From Ophiura sarsii (taxonomy: Eukaryota > Echinodermata > Ophiuroidea > Amphilepidida > Ophiuridae), in the NCBI GenBank assembly GCA_035610835.1, contig CM069457.1, forward strand, positions 37,288,553 through 37,352,552: a stretch of DNA of 64,000 nucleotides, given 5' to 3'. Under the pieces are notes generated by a model, which was not told the origin of the DNA, searched no databases, and saw nothing but the letters and a program-made list of their open reading frames with translations. Shown in pieces: positions 44,090 to 55,990 of the stretch (position 1 is its first letter; each line of letters begins with the position of its first letter). The position numbers were made by a program, and so were the translations under genes.

Positions 44090-47000
44090 CACATTTTGTA
44101 ACCTTTCATATACAAATACTTGAGTAGTAGACAATATTCAACCACTATTTCCAAGACGTTTACCATACAGAAGATAAGTATTCACTCATATCAATGCGTG
44201 AAGGCCTCTGTTTACAGATGTCAGTATTAATTACCAACATTTTTGCTTCTCCCTAAACCACCATGCACGGACATATCAAGTTGTAGACAACTGAGTATTT
44301 ACATAACAGTTGCTAGACGCTCGTTATATAAAGTAAAGTGCTTAACAAAAGAAAGTCGTACACTTTGTTCAGGCCATCTAAAGTAACTTTCGATTATTTG
44401 TTTTACCAAACAGGCGGGATAGACATTTGGATGAACCTTTTAGGCACATTTTGATACCAAACATAACACTTAATGTAGCAACAAAGATAAACCATGATTA
44501 GCGCCATTTAAAGAAAATTAGACACTATTCAAAAGTCACATTTTCAATACACTACGCGGGAGGAAAATAGGTGTGCGTGAGGTTCACCCCCGGGGTTCGA
44601 CCAGTGTGTGACACTGAACCAGGATTGACCGGCGGGCAATCGATCACACAGTGCGTGAAGGCCTCTGTTTACAGATGTCAGTGTTAATTACCAACATTTC
44701 TGCTTCTCCCTAAACGGACATATCCAGTTGTAGAAAACTGAGTATTTACACAACAGTTGCTAGACACTCGTTCTGTCTATCCAGCAGCAGAAAACAATTT
44801 AACTGAATATTTACACATACAGCTACTAGACGCTCGTTATACAAATGACAAATGGATTAGTATCCACACACATCGGTTCGTGAAAGCCCTTGTTTACATA
44901 TGCCAGTATCAATTTCTAATAGTCCTACATTTCTACAAGTCGTGATTTGTAACCTCCATATACAGCAGCAGACAACTGGCATCTGACAATAAATATCCAC
45001 CTTCATATGAGCGTAAAATGGTAAATGGCCTTTGTTTACAGATGTCAGTATTAATTGTGCATATTTTTGCTCCTCCCTGGGCCTGGCAGTCATGACTGGT
45101 AGTAGCTTTCTATGTAAACAGTTCCTAGACGCTCGTCATACAAAGGATTAGTATCCACTCACATCAATGCGTGAAGGTCCCAGTTTACAGATGCTAGTGT
45201 TAATTTGACATTCTATTCTTTCATGACCGGTATCCTTTATATCCATTAGCAGACAACCGAATATTTACACAAAAGTTGCCTGACATTTTCCAGATGTCAG
45301 TATTAACTTTCATATTTCTGCTCCTCCGTGGCAGTCATGACCGGTCGGTAGCTTTCTATATCCAGTAGCAAACAACTGAGTATTTACACAACAGTTGCTA
45401 GACGCTCGTTATACAAAGGATTACCAACCACACACACCAGTGCGTGAAGGCATCTGTTTGCAGATGCCAGAATTAATTTGACATTCTGATCTTTCAAGAC
45501 CGGTAGCCTATCCTTTCATATCCAGTGGCAGGCAACTGAATATTTACACACAGGTTGCCAGACATTGGTTATACAAACAATAAATCTCCTCCTACACCTA
45601 AGCGTAAAGGGCCTTTGTTATGTCAGTAATATTTGTGCACATTTCTGCTCTTCCCTGGCAGTCATGACCGGTAGCTTTCTTTACAGTACATAACAACTGA
45701 GTATTTACACAACAGTTGCCAGACGCTCGTTATACAAAGGATTACTATCCACACACATCAATGCGTGAAGGCACCTGTTGACAGATACCAGTATTAATTT
45801 CACATTTTACTATTTCATGACAGATATCCTTTCATATCCAGTAGCAGGCAACTGAATATTCACACAAATGTTGACGGACATTTGTTATACAAACAATAAA
45901 TATCGATGTCAGTATTAATTTCCAACAGTTTCCAGACGTTTGTTATATATAAAGTATAAGTATCCATCCACATCGGTGCGTGAATGCCCCTGTTTACAGA
46001 CATGACAGATACAGGGATTCATTTCACACACTCCTCTCTGGATAGTTGTCCATATATATACAGTACGTATTTGATAACATAACTGAATCTGTACACAACC
46101 GTTTCCAGACATTTGTTATACAAAGGATAAGTATCACCCACATAGTACGTGAATGCCTCTGTTTACAGGTGTCAGTATTAATTTCAAACATGTCTGCCTC
46201 TCTATCACGGTCATGACGGTCATATCCAGTTGTAGACAACTGAATATTTACACATCAAATTCATGACGTTTGTTATACAAATGATTACCATCTATGCGTT
46301 AAAGGGCCATGGTTGACGGATGTCAGTATAAGATTTCGCACATTTCTGCTTCTCATGGACATGACTGGTAGCATAAATCTTCTTTTTAAATAAATTTGAC
46401 GCTATACTAAAAAGACTCTTTTAAAATTATCATATGGCCCATCATCTCGCGGCTGTAATTAAAATCCTTCACCATGCTTATTTCATATCGGTTTAAATTG
46501 GAAGCAATAAAGAGCCTCAGACCGAACCAATTATCTAGCTATATAGTACCGTGACAAGTGACATTTTATTAGAGTTAACGCGAGTAAATACAAGACATGA
46601 ATAGAACTGGGTCAACTGTTTTCTCAGCCAATGTGTCCATTTAAGTTATGATTAGAAGTTTAAGAACATAAATCTTTTATTATTGCGCTATGTTATTAGT
46701 GTAGCCCGGCAGAACTACGAGGAATGATTAAGAATTACTGAGCAAAAGTTTATTTAAGCCAATGCGTCGACTGAATCATATGCAGCTATAAAGAAGTCTG
46801 GTCTAGACTAATTATTGAAATTATTACACATTATAATAGATTAGGTCAAATATATATATATCTACGAGTTTGTATAGGCTATTAGAATAATTCGTTTTAC
46901 TGTTTGGAAGCCCTATGTAATAATGTGTTACATGTATGTTATTGATGGGCGATACAATCATAAGTCATGAATAGACTCGGCACACTCGAAGTCAGTTGTC

Positions 47001-47235
47001 ATGGTTGTGCTGATATGTTCATTCAATCTTTATTAGAGTTCACTAGAGCGCTAAAACTCATTAAAATCATATTTTTTAAATTAAAGATAAGTTAACAACA
47101 AATCATTTGACCTTTAAAGGTAACACAGGTCTAATTTAGAAATAATTGAAAGGGTTTATATCATAACTGGATGTCGACTCCTATATAATACGTAGGTATA
47201 AACGGATATCAGAGCTGTAAGACACACAAAATGTA
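44090..47235 (+). repeat. Satellite T higher-order unit H1
   Basis: Starts TGTAACCTTTCATATACAAAT; about fourteen 150-170 bp monomers to about 46370, then an 865 bp non-satellite spacer (GCGGCTGTAATTAAAATCC, AACTGGGTCAACTGTTTTC). H2 begins with the same words at 47235. Confidence 0.85.
44338..44640. mobile_element. MITE family Q, copy 2, within satellite
   Basis: TGCTTAACAAAAGAAAGTCG start, CCAAACAGGCGGGATAGACA, CATTTAAAGAAAAT; right side has a CCCCGGGGTTCGA stretch. The satellite monomer resumes at about 44650. Confidence 0.7.
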
Positions 47236-49927
47236 ATACATTTTGTAACTTTTCATATACAAATTACTAGAGTAGTAGACAAATAAATATTCAACGAATA
47301 TTTCCAAGACGTTTACCATACAAAGGATAAGTATTCACACATATCAATGCGTGAAGGCCTCTATTTACAGATGTCAGTATGAATTACCAACATTTCTGCT
47401 TCTCCCTAAACGGTCATGCACGAACATATCCAGATGTAGACAACTGAGTATTTATACAACAGTTCCTATACGCTCGTATCCACCCACATCAATGTGTTAA
47501 GGCACCTGTTTACAGATGCCCGTATTAATTTACAACAGTTTCCAGACGTTTGTTATATAAAGTATAAGTATCCAACCACATCGGTGCGTGAATGCCCTTT
47601 TTACAGATGCAGGGATTAATTTCACACACTCCTCTCTGGATAGTTTACTTGGTAGTTTTCCCTTATATAGTACTGGATAACAAACTGCATTTGAACACAA
47701 CATTTTCCAGACATTTGTTATATAAAGGATAAGTATCACCCACACCAGTACGTGAAGGCCTCTGTCTGCCTCCTTCTCCTCCTCAAGGACATGACGGTCA
47801 TATCCAGTTGCTTGCAGACAATTGAATATTCACATGGCAGTTGCTAGACGTTCATTATAATTTATATTGAAGTATAAGTATTCACCCACATCGGTGCGTG
47901 AGGGCTAGTCTGTTTACAGATGTCAGTATTAATTACCAACATGTCTGCCTCTCCCTAACTGCTAACGGTCATGAGTATGACGGACATATCCACAGTCCCC
48001 AGACGTTTGTTATATAAAGTATAAGTATTCACCCACAACGGTGCGTGAATGCCCCGATTTACAGATGCAGAGATTCATTTCACACACTCCACTCTAGATA
48101 GTCATACCTGGTGATTTTCCATCTACAGTACTGGATAACATAATTGAATTTGTACACAACAGTTTCCAGACATTTGTTATACAAAGGATAAGTATCACCC
48201 ACATCAGTACGTGAATGCTTCTGTTTACAGATGTCAGTATTAATTTCAAACATGTCTGCCTCTCCATCACGGTTATGACGGTCATATCCAGTTGCAGACA
48301 ACTGAATATTTACACATCAAATTCCAGACGATTGTTATACAAATGATTACCATCTATGCGTTAAAGAGCCTTTGTTGACGGATGTCAGAATAAAATTTCG
48401 CACTTTGTTGCTTCCCGTGGAGATTGGTAGCACAAATCTTCTTTTTTAGTAAATTTGACGCTATACTATCTTTTAAAATTGTCATATGGTCCATCATCCC
48501 GCGGCTGTAATTAAAATCCTTCACCATGCTTATTTCATATCGGTTTAATTTGGAAGCAATAAAGAGCCTCAGACCAAACCAATTATCTAGCTATATATAT
48601 TACCGTGACAAGTGACATTTTATTAGTGTTAACGCGAGTAATTACGAGACATGAATATAACTGGGTCAACTGTTTTCTCAGCCAATGTGTCCATTGTATT
48701 AAATTATAATTAGAAGTTAAGAACATAAATCTTTTTAATATTGCGCTATGTTATTAGTGTAGCCAGTGAAAAATACGAGGAATGATTAAGAATTACTGAG
48801 CAAAAGTTTATTTAATCCAATGCGTCGATTGCATATTTATGCAGCTAAGAAGTCTGGTCTAGACTAATTATTGAAATTATTATTATAATAGACTAAGTCA
48901 AATCTATCTACGAGTTTGTATAGGCTATTAACAGTCCAGGCAAATGACCAAATCTGGAAATGTGCTTTATCTGGAAATCGATTGCCTGATCTGGAAATCA
49001 ATGCTTTGCATATAATGGTTTGATTCAAAAACTTCAAACTTGATTATTACATAGATTTCAGCAATAATGTGTACTTTTGTAGTTTAAAAATGAATTATAC
49101 ATAGTTACAAATTAATAAAATAACAAAAATAATTACCGAAAGACAATTTATCCACTAAATAATGCTCAATTAAATTAATTAATTAATCAATTAATTCCTT
49201 TATTTTTAAAACGGCACGATCAATAATTAAACGCCACGGTGATTATTTAGTGAATTATCTTTTAAACGTGATGTACCAAGAATGAGTTCGTCCTTTTTGA
49301 TAATAACCAGTCCCTGGGGAGAAAACTGCTAATTTCGTGAACTATTTAATTTCGCAAAAATTGATAGTGCTAAAATTCGTGAAAATAAATACCTTAAAAA
49401 ATGGCAGTATATTTATAATGATATGTTTGTATTGTTTCGAATCGCAAAAATTAAGTATCCACAAAATTGAAGCACTTTGGCAATTCACAAAAATAACTAC
49501 CTGCAAAATTAATTTATCACTGTATTTCCAGATTTGGAAATATAACCCGATTTCCAGATTTGATCATTTGCCTGGACTGATTAAAAGAATTCGTTTTACT
49601 GTTTGGAAGCCCTATGTAATAATGTGTTACATGTATGTTATTGATGGGCGATACAATCATTAGACATGAATGAATAGACTCGCCAAACTCAGAGTTAGTT
49701 GTACTGATAGGTTCATTCAATCTTGATTAGAGCCCACTAGAGCGCGCTAAAACTCATTAAAATCATATTTCCTAAATTAAAGACAAATTAACCACAAATT
49801 ATCTGACATTTAAAGGTAACACAGGTCTAATTTAGAAATAATTAAAAGGGTTTATTATAACTGGATGTCGACTCCTACATAATACGTCAATACAAAACGG
49901 ATATCAGAGCTGTAAGGCTCACAAAAA
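47236..49927 (+). repeat. Satellite T higher-order unit H2
   Basis: Eight or so monomers to about 48425, then the same spacer as H1, interrupted by a 648 bp TIR element (48932-49579). Spacer order matches H1 base for base over long stretches (TTACTGAGCAAAAGTTTATTT, GTTTGGAAGCCCTATGTAAT). Confidence 0.85.
48932..49579. mobile_element. TIR element with 5-bp target duplication ATTAA
   Basis: CAGTCCAGGCAAATGACCAA and its inverse; ATTAA at 48927-48931 and 49580-49584. H1 has the empty site at about 46875-46893. TIR continues through AATCTGGAAAT. The 49337-49663 ORF is not transposase-like. Confidence 0.88.
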
Positions 49928-51469
49928 ATAATAAATGTTGTAACTTTTCATATACAAATTACTAGAGTGGTAGACAAATAAATATTCAACCAATATTTCC
50001 AAGACGTTTACCATACAAAAGATAAGTATTCACTCACATCAGTTCGTGAAGGCCTCTGTTTACAGATGTCAGTATTAATTACCAACATTTCTGCTTTTCC
50101 CTAAACGGTCATGCACCGACATATCCAGTTGTAGACAACTGAGTATTTACACAACATTTTGCTAGACGCTCGTATCCACCCGGGACCCACATCAATGTGT
50201 GTGGAGGCACCTGTTTAAAGATGCCCGTGTTAATCTACAACAGTTTTCAGACGTTTGTTATATAAAGTATAAATATCCAACCACATCGGTGCGTGAATGC
50301 CCTTGTTTACAGATGCAGGGATTAATTTCACACACTCCTCTCTGGATAGTTTACTTGGTAGTTTTCCCTTATATAGTACTGGATAACATAACTGCATTTG
50401 ATACAACATTTTCAAAACATTTGTTATATAAAGGATAAGTATCACCCACACCAGTACGTGAAGGCCTCTGTTTACAGATGTCAGTATTAATTTCCAACAC
50501 GTCTGCCTCCTCCCCGGCCTCCTCCTCCTCAATGCTCAAGGACATGACGGTCATATCCAGTTGCAGACAACTGAATATTTACACGGCAGTTGCTAGACGT
50601 TCATTATAATTTATATAGAAGTATAAGTATCCAGCCACATCGGTGCGTGAAGGCTAGTTTGTTTACAGATGTCAGTATTAATTACCAACATGTCTGCCCC
50701 TCCCTAACGGTCATGAGTATGACGGACATACCCACAACATTTCCAGACGTTTGTTATATAAAGTATAAGTATTCAACCACAACGGTGCGTGAATGCCCCT
50801 GTTTACAGATGCAGAAATTCATTTAATACACTCCTCTCTGGATAGTCATACTTGGTAGTTTTCCATATACAGTACTGGATTACATAATTGAATTTGTACA
50901 CAACAGTTTCCAGACATTTGTTATACAAAGGATAAGTATCACCCACATCTGTACGTAATGGCTCTGTTTACAGATGTCAGTTTAAATTTTAAACATGTGT
51001 GCCTCTCCATCACGGTCATGACGGTCATATCCAGTTGCAGACAACTGAATATTTACACATCAGATTTCAGACGTTTGTTATACAAATGATTACCATTTAT
51101 GCGTTTAAAGGGCCTTTGTTGACGGATGTCAGTGTAAGATTTCGCACATATCTGCTTCTCATGGACATGACTGGTAGCATAAATTGAAGAAACTTCTTTT
51201 AAAGTATATAGATTGACGCTATACTAAACATGATTTTTTAAAATTTTCACATGGCCTATCATCCCGCGGCTGTAATTAAAAGCCTTCACCATGCTTATTT
51301 CATAACGGTTTAATTTGGAAGCAATAAAGAGCTTCAGACCGTACCAATTATCTAGCTATATATAGTACCGAAGCCCTTATGAGAAGTGACATTTTATTGG
51401 TGTTATAACGCGAGTAAATACGAGACATGAATATAACTGGGTCAACTGTTTTCTCCGCAAATGTGTCCA
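49928..51469 (+). repeat. Satellite T higher-order unit H3 (interrupted)
   Basis: Starts like H1 and H2 (TGTAACTTTTCATATACAAA), monomers to about 51180, spacer start to ATGTGTCCA at 51468, then cut by the TTAA MITE at 51470. The rest of the spacer is not found to the right. Confidence 0.85.
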
Positions 51470-51785
51470 TTAAAGGAGGGGGTCCCGCAAGCACAACATT
51501 GTGCATTACATGTTAGAAAAATAACTATCGAGCTCAACTCTTTAAAATTGTAATTATATACATGTAGAACAAAACAACACACTAATGACAAAAACGAATA
51601 CAAACCGCCATCTCTCAACATACAATTTCTAAAATTCGCGGCGATCAAAGGTCCCGGTGTCGACAAAGTCATAGTTATACAATGCACATGCGCAAATTTG
51701 ACCACCGATAAACATGAAGTCATCGACACCGGGACTTTCGATCGCCGCGAATTTTAAAAATTGCAATGTTGAGAGATGGCAGGTT
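51470..51785. mobile_element. CRE-core palindromic MITE, copy 1 (right end lost)
   Basis: TTAAAGGAGGGGGTCCCGCAAGCA start; centre CGGTGTCGACAAAGTCAT...GACACCGGGACTTTCGATCGCCGCG. Right terminal arm replaced by T-rich DNA. Confidence 0.85.
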
Positions 51786-51854
51786 TTTTTTAATTTAATG
51801 TAATAATTGTTACACTTTACATAAAAAAATATTAAAATGGTATAAACTCGCATA

Positions 51855-52010
51855 GAAAGTGAAAAACCAAGTGTTTCAACAGCTAGGCGAAACACTTGGT
51901 TTTTCAATTGATAAACCAAGTTTTTCGAGGAAAAATTTGAATTTTCACTTGAAAAACTTGGATTTTCACTCGATAAACGTTGTTTTTCGGCGAAAAATTT
52001 GGTTTTTCGA
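51855..52010. repeat. Cluster of AAACCAAGT / ACTTGGTTT hairpins
   Basis: Perfect 17-bp arms GAAAAACCAAGTGTTTC (51861-51877) and inverse (51889-51905) with an 11-base loop, followed by four further variants in alternating orientation to 52003. Confidence 0.85.
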
Positions 52011-52690
52011 GTAACTGGACATTGGGCCTGCCATATACGTCTCTAGGTCGTAAGTACCGTACAATATTTTCGAAAATATATTTCTTCTAAGACTTTTTGG
52101 GAGTATTACACCTGTAGCACAATAACAAGCAAATTAGGCGCGGAATCGTGTTCGTTACAACAACAAAAAAGGACGATTGACGTCATAAAATCGTGTTGAA
52201 ACTTTATTTTAATCAATATGTTGATAAAAGCCGCGTAGACAACAACGCATTAGGTTGTTTGTTTCTCATTTCGTTAACCTACAAAAATTGACATTTATAT
52301 TGCCTAGGCATAGGAAGACAGGGCAAATGTTATACAGTGTGTCTCAAAAAAACACCCGGTTTTAACTACGCTGACAGCTACAGCAGCTTATCTTCCATTC
52401 TTGTTAGATTAAATGATGTATTGAAATCGGTTTTATAACTGCTGTTTTGGGTTACAAACTCTGAAGAGTGAACGACATCTGTACAAGCCAATTACCTTCA
52501 AATCCTTCACGGAATATAGCACAAGGCCGCTCTCAATGTGACAATGTAAATCACGGTGTTGGACAATATTGCTGCCTTGTGTTTTATTCCGTGTGGATGA
52601 CGTATTAGAGGACAATACCGTCCATCTTGCTGATTTTGTACTACGATATATTTTATTAGTTCCTATCAAGATTACAATGTCGTTAATTAA
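52011..52690. other. Intergenic with a minor inverted repeat
   Basis: TTCACGGAATATAGCACAAGGC (about 52506) is mirrored by GCCTTGTGTTTTATTCCGTG (about 52573). ATACAGTGTGTCTCAAAAAA at 52333 resembles a lone mariner-type terminus. No gene. Confidence 0.5.
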
Positions 52691-52963
52691 CCATAATCCT
52701 ACTACACCACACGGCTCTTCTTTTTCCGACCCCTAATATTCACCAGAAATGACCCCCACTCCCCCGGGATTTGAACCCCGGACCTCCTGCACCAAAGCCC
52801 AGCTGCCAATCCACTACACCAAGGCTCCAATACACCTCGGCTCAGTATATTCGCCTCAATATATAGTCTGGGTCCATTTTGGAGCCCAAACACGTGCACT
52901 CGGTGTTATAAAAACAGACTGGCCGTGTTGTTGCCGTGTGATGTAGTAGGGTTAGGGTTATGG
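52691..52963 (-). mobile_element. tRNA-bearing element bounded by inverted CCATAA..CCTACTACA
   Basis: CCATAATCCTACTACA at the left, TGTAGTAGGGTTAGGGTTATGG at the right (with a CCCTAA insert). On the - strand the tRNA-like block has A-box TGGTGTAGTGG (52811-52821) and B-box GGTTCAAATCC (52766-52776). Could be a SINE with chance inverted ends. Confidence 0.6.
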
Positions 52964-53696
52964 CCGATTTGCAATACAGATGTTGTAAGACAGCACAGAA
53001 TTAACCAAGCACAACATCCTTCATTTGCTGATTATAAGATTTCAAAGCTTTATTCCGCAATGTGGTCTTGACAATAGTTTTATGAATGTCTAACACCAAG
53101 GATATACCGTCTTTAATGCTGCCAAAACCTTCGGAACTTTTCTTTGAATATTAAAAATACTATTTACTCCATATCGCCACAGTGTTTTTGCATTTTGAAC
53201 TCAATTTATCTGTTTCGGGTCACCTTAAAATCAGTGTTGTTTTCTGTCTGAGATCTTATATCTTACTTATTATGATGTATAAAGTATCAATAACAATGGG
53301 ATCAAATTAACCTCTCTGCATTATTTAAACCTGTATTGAATTGAAAACCGGTACTGAAAATTTAACATATGATACATCACAACAACATTTCGCTTTTAAA
53401 ATTAACACAACAAATCTAACAACAACAAAAAGTCGACAAGATGGCCGGTACATATTTGGCGGAGATGCAACTTACTTGATTCTAATCAACATTTCAACAT
53501 AGAGACCAAAAATGGTTCTGCAAGGTGTCTGAAGAACCATTTGGTTCTATTCAAGTACCATCGAGGGTTCTTAAAAGAGGACAGATGAAGAACTGGTTTT
53601 TTTCTGAGAGTGCACATGGTTCTTGGAAAACAAATTTGTGATAAAACAAGCCATTTTTGGGGGGCAAAATTCAAAGATAAACCACTGAATTTATTC
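52964..53696. other. Intergenic, nothing recognised
   Basis: 53505-53635 has repeated GGTTCT/AGAACC words (ATGGTTCTGCAAGG, GAAGAACCATTTGGTTCT, GAGGGTTCTTAAAAGAGG), possibly a decayed repeat. Confidence 0.4.
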
Positions 53697-53906
53697 TAAC
53701 ACTTTTCACTTGACTGGTGTCTGCAGACGACATTCAAAAATGTTTCAAAAATGTCAACATTATTGAATTTCCTTACCATATTTGGAATCACCATGAGAAA
53801 TGCATTGAAATAAGTACAAATATGCCTAGTATTGGTTCTGTAATATCCTTTAGATAGACCTTGAAAGTTGGGAAAGCTTTCTGAAAAATCTGTTTTGTAA
53901 AATAAG
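53697..53906 (+). mobile_element. TTAA-type MITE family P, copy 9 (right TIR lost)
   Basis: TAACACTTTTCAC start, full body, ends at CTGTTTTGTAAAATAA. Confidence 0.75.
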
Positions 53907-54074
53907 ATTCTATTTTAGATATCAATATTGCCACAATATCGCACTCAACATGCTCAAGGGGTGCTAATAGCTAGCAGTGGAAAGCTGGAATATTTGCACA
54001 CGTACCGTCTGTCAACAAATCTAACTCCCATAACATATATCCTGCTTATACAAGGTGTGAATCAAGAGAGAACT

Positions 54075-54734
54075 GTGCACGGATTGAAACTGCTCTTTGA
54101 CCTTCATGTGTGCGTTGAACCATAAATTGTTTTTGTTTTTATAAAGCGTATTTATTCTAGTTCTTCGCCTGTAAAAATGACAGTAATCGACTAAACAAAT
54201 AAGCAACATATGACAAAAACAGGGCCAGCTTACAAAACTTGTCACATTTGTCTTATTTTGAAGTCGATTACTATAATTTTCCCGGAAGATAAACTAAATC
54301 AAATACACTTTAGGGATGGCATCCAGATTCGTACGGATTAAAAACAGCAGATCGGAGAGGGTAAACGCACTGGCTGTCCGTTCACGTGAGTTGTTCAATG
54401 CGTTCGCTAAGCATGGCAAACACGTATTGGTTGCTCATCTACACAAAACTGTCCGTTTATCCCAGTGCGTTTACCCTCTCCGATCTACGGTTTTCAATCC
54501 GTACGAATCTGGATGCCAACCCTTAAGCGTATTTTGATTTAGTTTATCTTCCGGAAAATTATAGTAATCGACTTCAAAATAAGACAAATGTGACAAGTTT
54601 TGTAAGCTGGCCCTGTGTTTGTCATATGTTGCTTATTTGTTTGGTCGATTACTGTCATTTTTACAGGAGAAGAACTAGATTAAATACGCTTTATAAAACA
54701 TATCAAGGTCAAACGGCCGTTTCAATCCATGCAC
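54075..54734. mobile_element. 660 bp palindromic element, GTGCACGGATTGAAAC ends
   Basis: Arms of about 280 bp mirrored nearly perfectly (TAAAAATGACAGTAATCGAC, AACTTGTCACATTTGTCTTA, ATCCAGATTCGTACGGATT) around a centre of about 100 bp. The ORFs at 54021-54245 and 54590-54862 encode the same peptide because the arms are inverted copies. Confidence 0.85.
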
Positions 54735-54755
54735 ATTTATGTTATTCACCTGTAG

Positions 54756-54976
54756 TAACACTTACCACGCACACGCAGGCTTTACCAAAATACAAAACAG
54801 ATTTTTCAGAAACCTTTCCCAACTTTCAAGGTCTATATCAAGGATTACTGAACCAATGCTAGGCATTTTTGTACTTATTTCAATGCATTTCTCATGGTGA
54901 TTCCAAATATGGAAATGAAATATTTTGTGCCATTTTGGAATGTCGCCTGCAGACGCCGGCCGCGTAGAAGGTATGA
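54756..54976 (-). mobile_element. TTAA-type MITE family P, copy 10
   Basis: ACACTTACCACGCACACGC left end, GCCGGCCGCGTAGAAGGTATGAAC right end; internal deletion around GGAAATGAAATATTTTGTG. Confidence 0.75.
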
Positions 54977-55454
54977 ACCTTGTGCATTGCATGCAGAAGG
55001 TTAAATGATAATCTGGTGGATGGATGAATGCAAAGATGTTATGCAGTGATTATCGAATGATTTTCCATCATTTATTTAAATGAAATCTCTTAAATCGTCG
55101 GATCATATCATCATGTCTTAATATATCAAGGCTATTCAGTATTAAAATATCCTTCTGTGAGTCATGAATTCATTATGAGGCCATGGACAAAAATGTTTCA
55201 GCGGTTCGAATGTTGCTATGTTTGCTCCTATTTTGTTGTTGTTGCAATTTTTAATTATTTTATAGATACTTTTAAAAAAAATGGAATTCTTGAACATTGT
55301 TTTGAAAATGTGGAAATGTTTTTAAAAAAATTAAAAAGCATTTGATTTTGATTTTAATAATTTTGAAATAAATGTTTTTATTGAAATTTGTGTGAATGTT
55401 TTTAAATATATTGAGCAGTTACCAGAATTGTTAAAAAAATACTTTAAAACACAC
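54977..55454. other. Intergenic, AT-rich, nothing recognised
   Basis: No gene or repeat family seen. Confidence 0.4.
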
Positions 55455-55462
55455 CACCCAAT

Positions 55463-55982
55463 CAGTGGCGTATCCAGGTATTTCATATTGGGGGGGGGGG
55501 GGGCGAAAAATGAAAAGTGAACCGACAGTGCAGTGACATTTTCGTAAAAGGTTGCCTCACATTTATTTGCCCCACATTTTTTTGCAGTCACCTCGTGAAT
55601 TTCACGTAAGTGTGTGTGGGGGGGGGGGGGGGGGGGGAGGGGGGTGTGTGTGGGGGGTGGGGGGGGGGGGGTAGAGGTCAACAAATTTCGCACGGTCACA
55701 AAAAAATCGCACAGTCCTAAAAATAGCACCGTCAGCAAATAATAACCAAATCCTTCAAGTTTTCATCAGTTTTCTCGGTAACATTTGCTCTAATTTAGCC
55801 CACTGTTGCATAAATTTGGAGACTATTATGTACAAATGTTACGACTATTTTACTAATTTTTACTGCCCGACAGTGCCAATCTCGACCGACAGTGTCGAGC
55901 CTCAACCGACACGACTCTAATATTGTGGGTGTGGGGGGGGGGGGGCGACCGCCCTCCCTGCCACCCCCTGGCTACGCCACTG
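55463..55982. mobile_element. hAT-like non-autonomous element, 8-bp TSD CACCCAAT
   Basis: CAGTGGCGTATCCAGG and CCTGGCTACGCCACTG termini; CACCCAAT at 55455-55462 and 55983-55990. 520 bp with three long G-rich tracts (about 55491-55503, 55617-55671, 55931-55945). Related fragments at 32740-33130, 35360-35750 and 39227-39490. The proline-rich ORF on the - strand (55331-55738) is only the G-runs read backwards. Confidence 0.9.
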
Positions 55983-55990
55983 CACCCAAT

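Noticed and set aside
41976..51187. Numerous similar 60-110 codon ORFs between 42 and 51 kb as a gene family
   Set aside because: Their similarity comes from satellite monomers; they start and stop at different places in the monomer and occur on both strands.
55331..55738. Proline-rich 135-residue protein on the - strand
   Set aside because: The proline runs are produced by G tracts of a hAT-like element read on the opposite strand.
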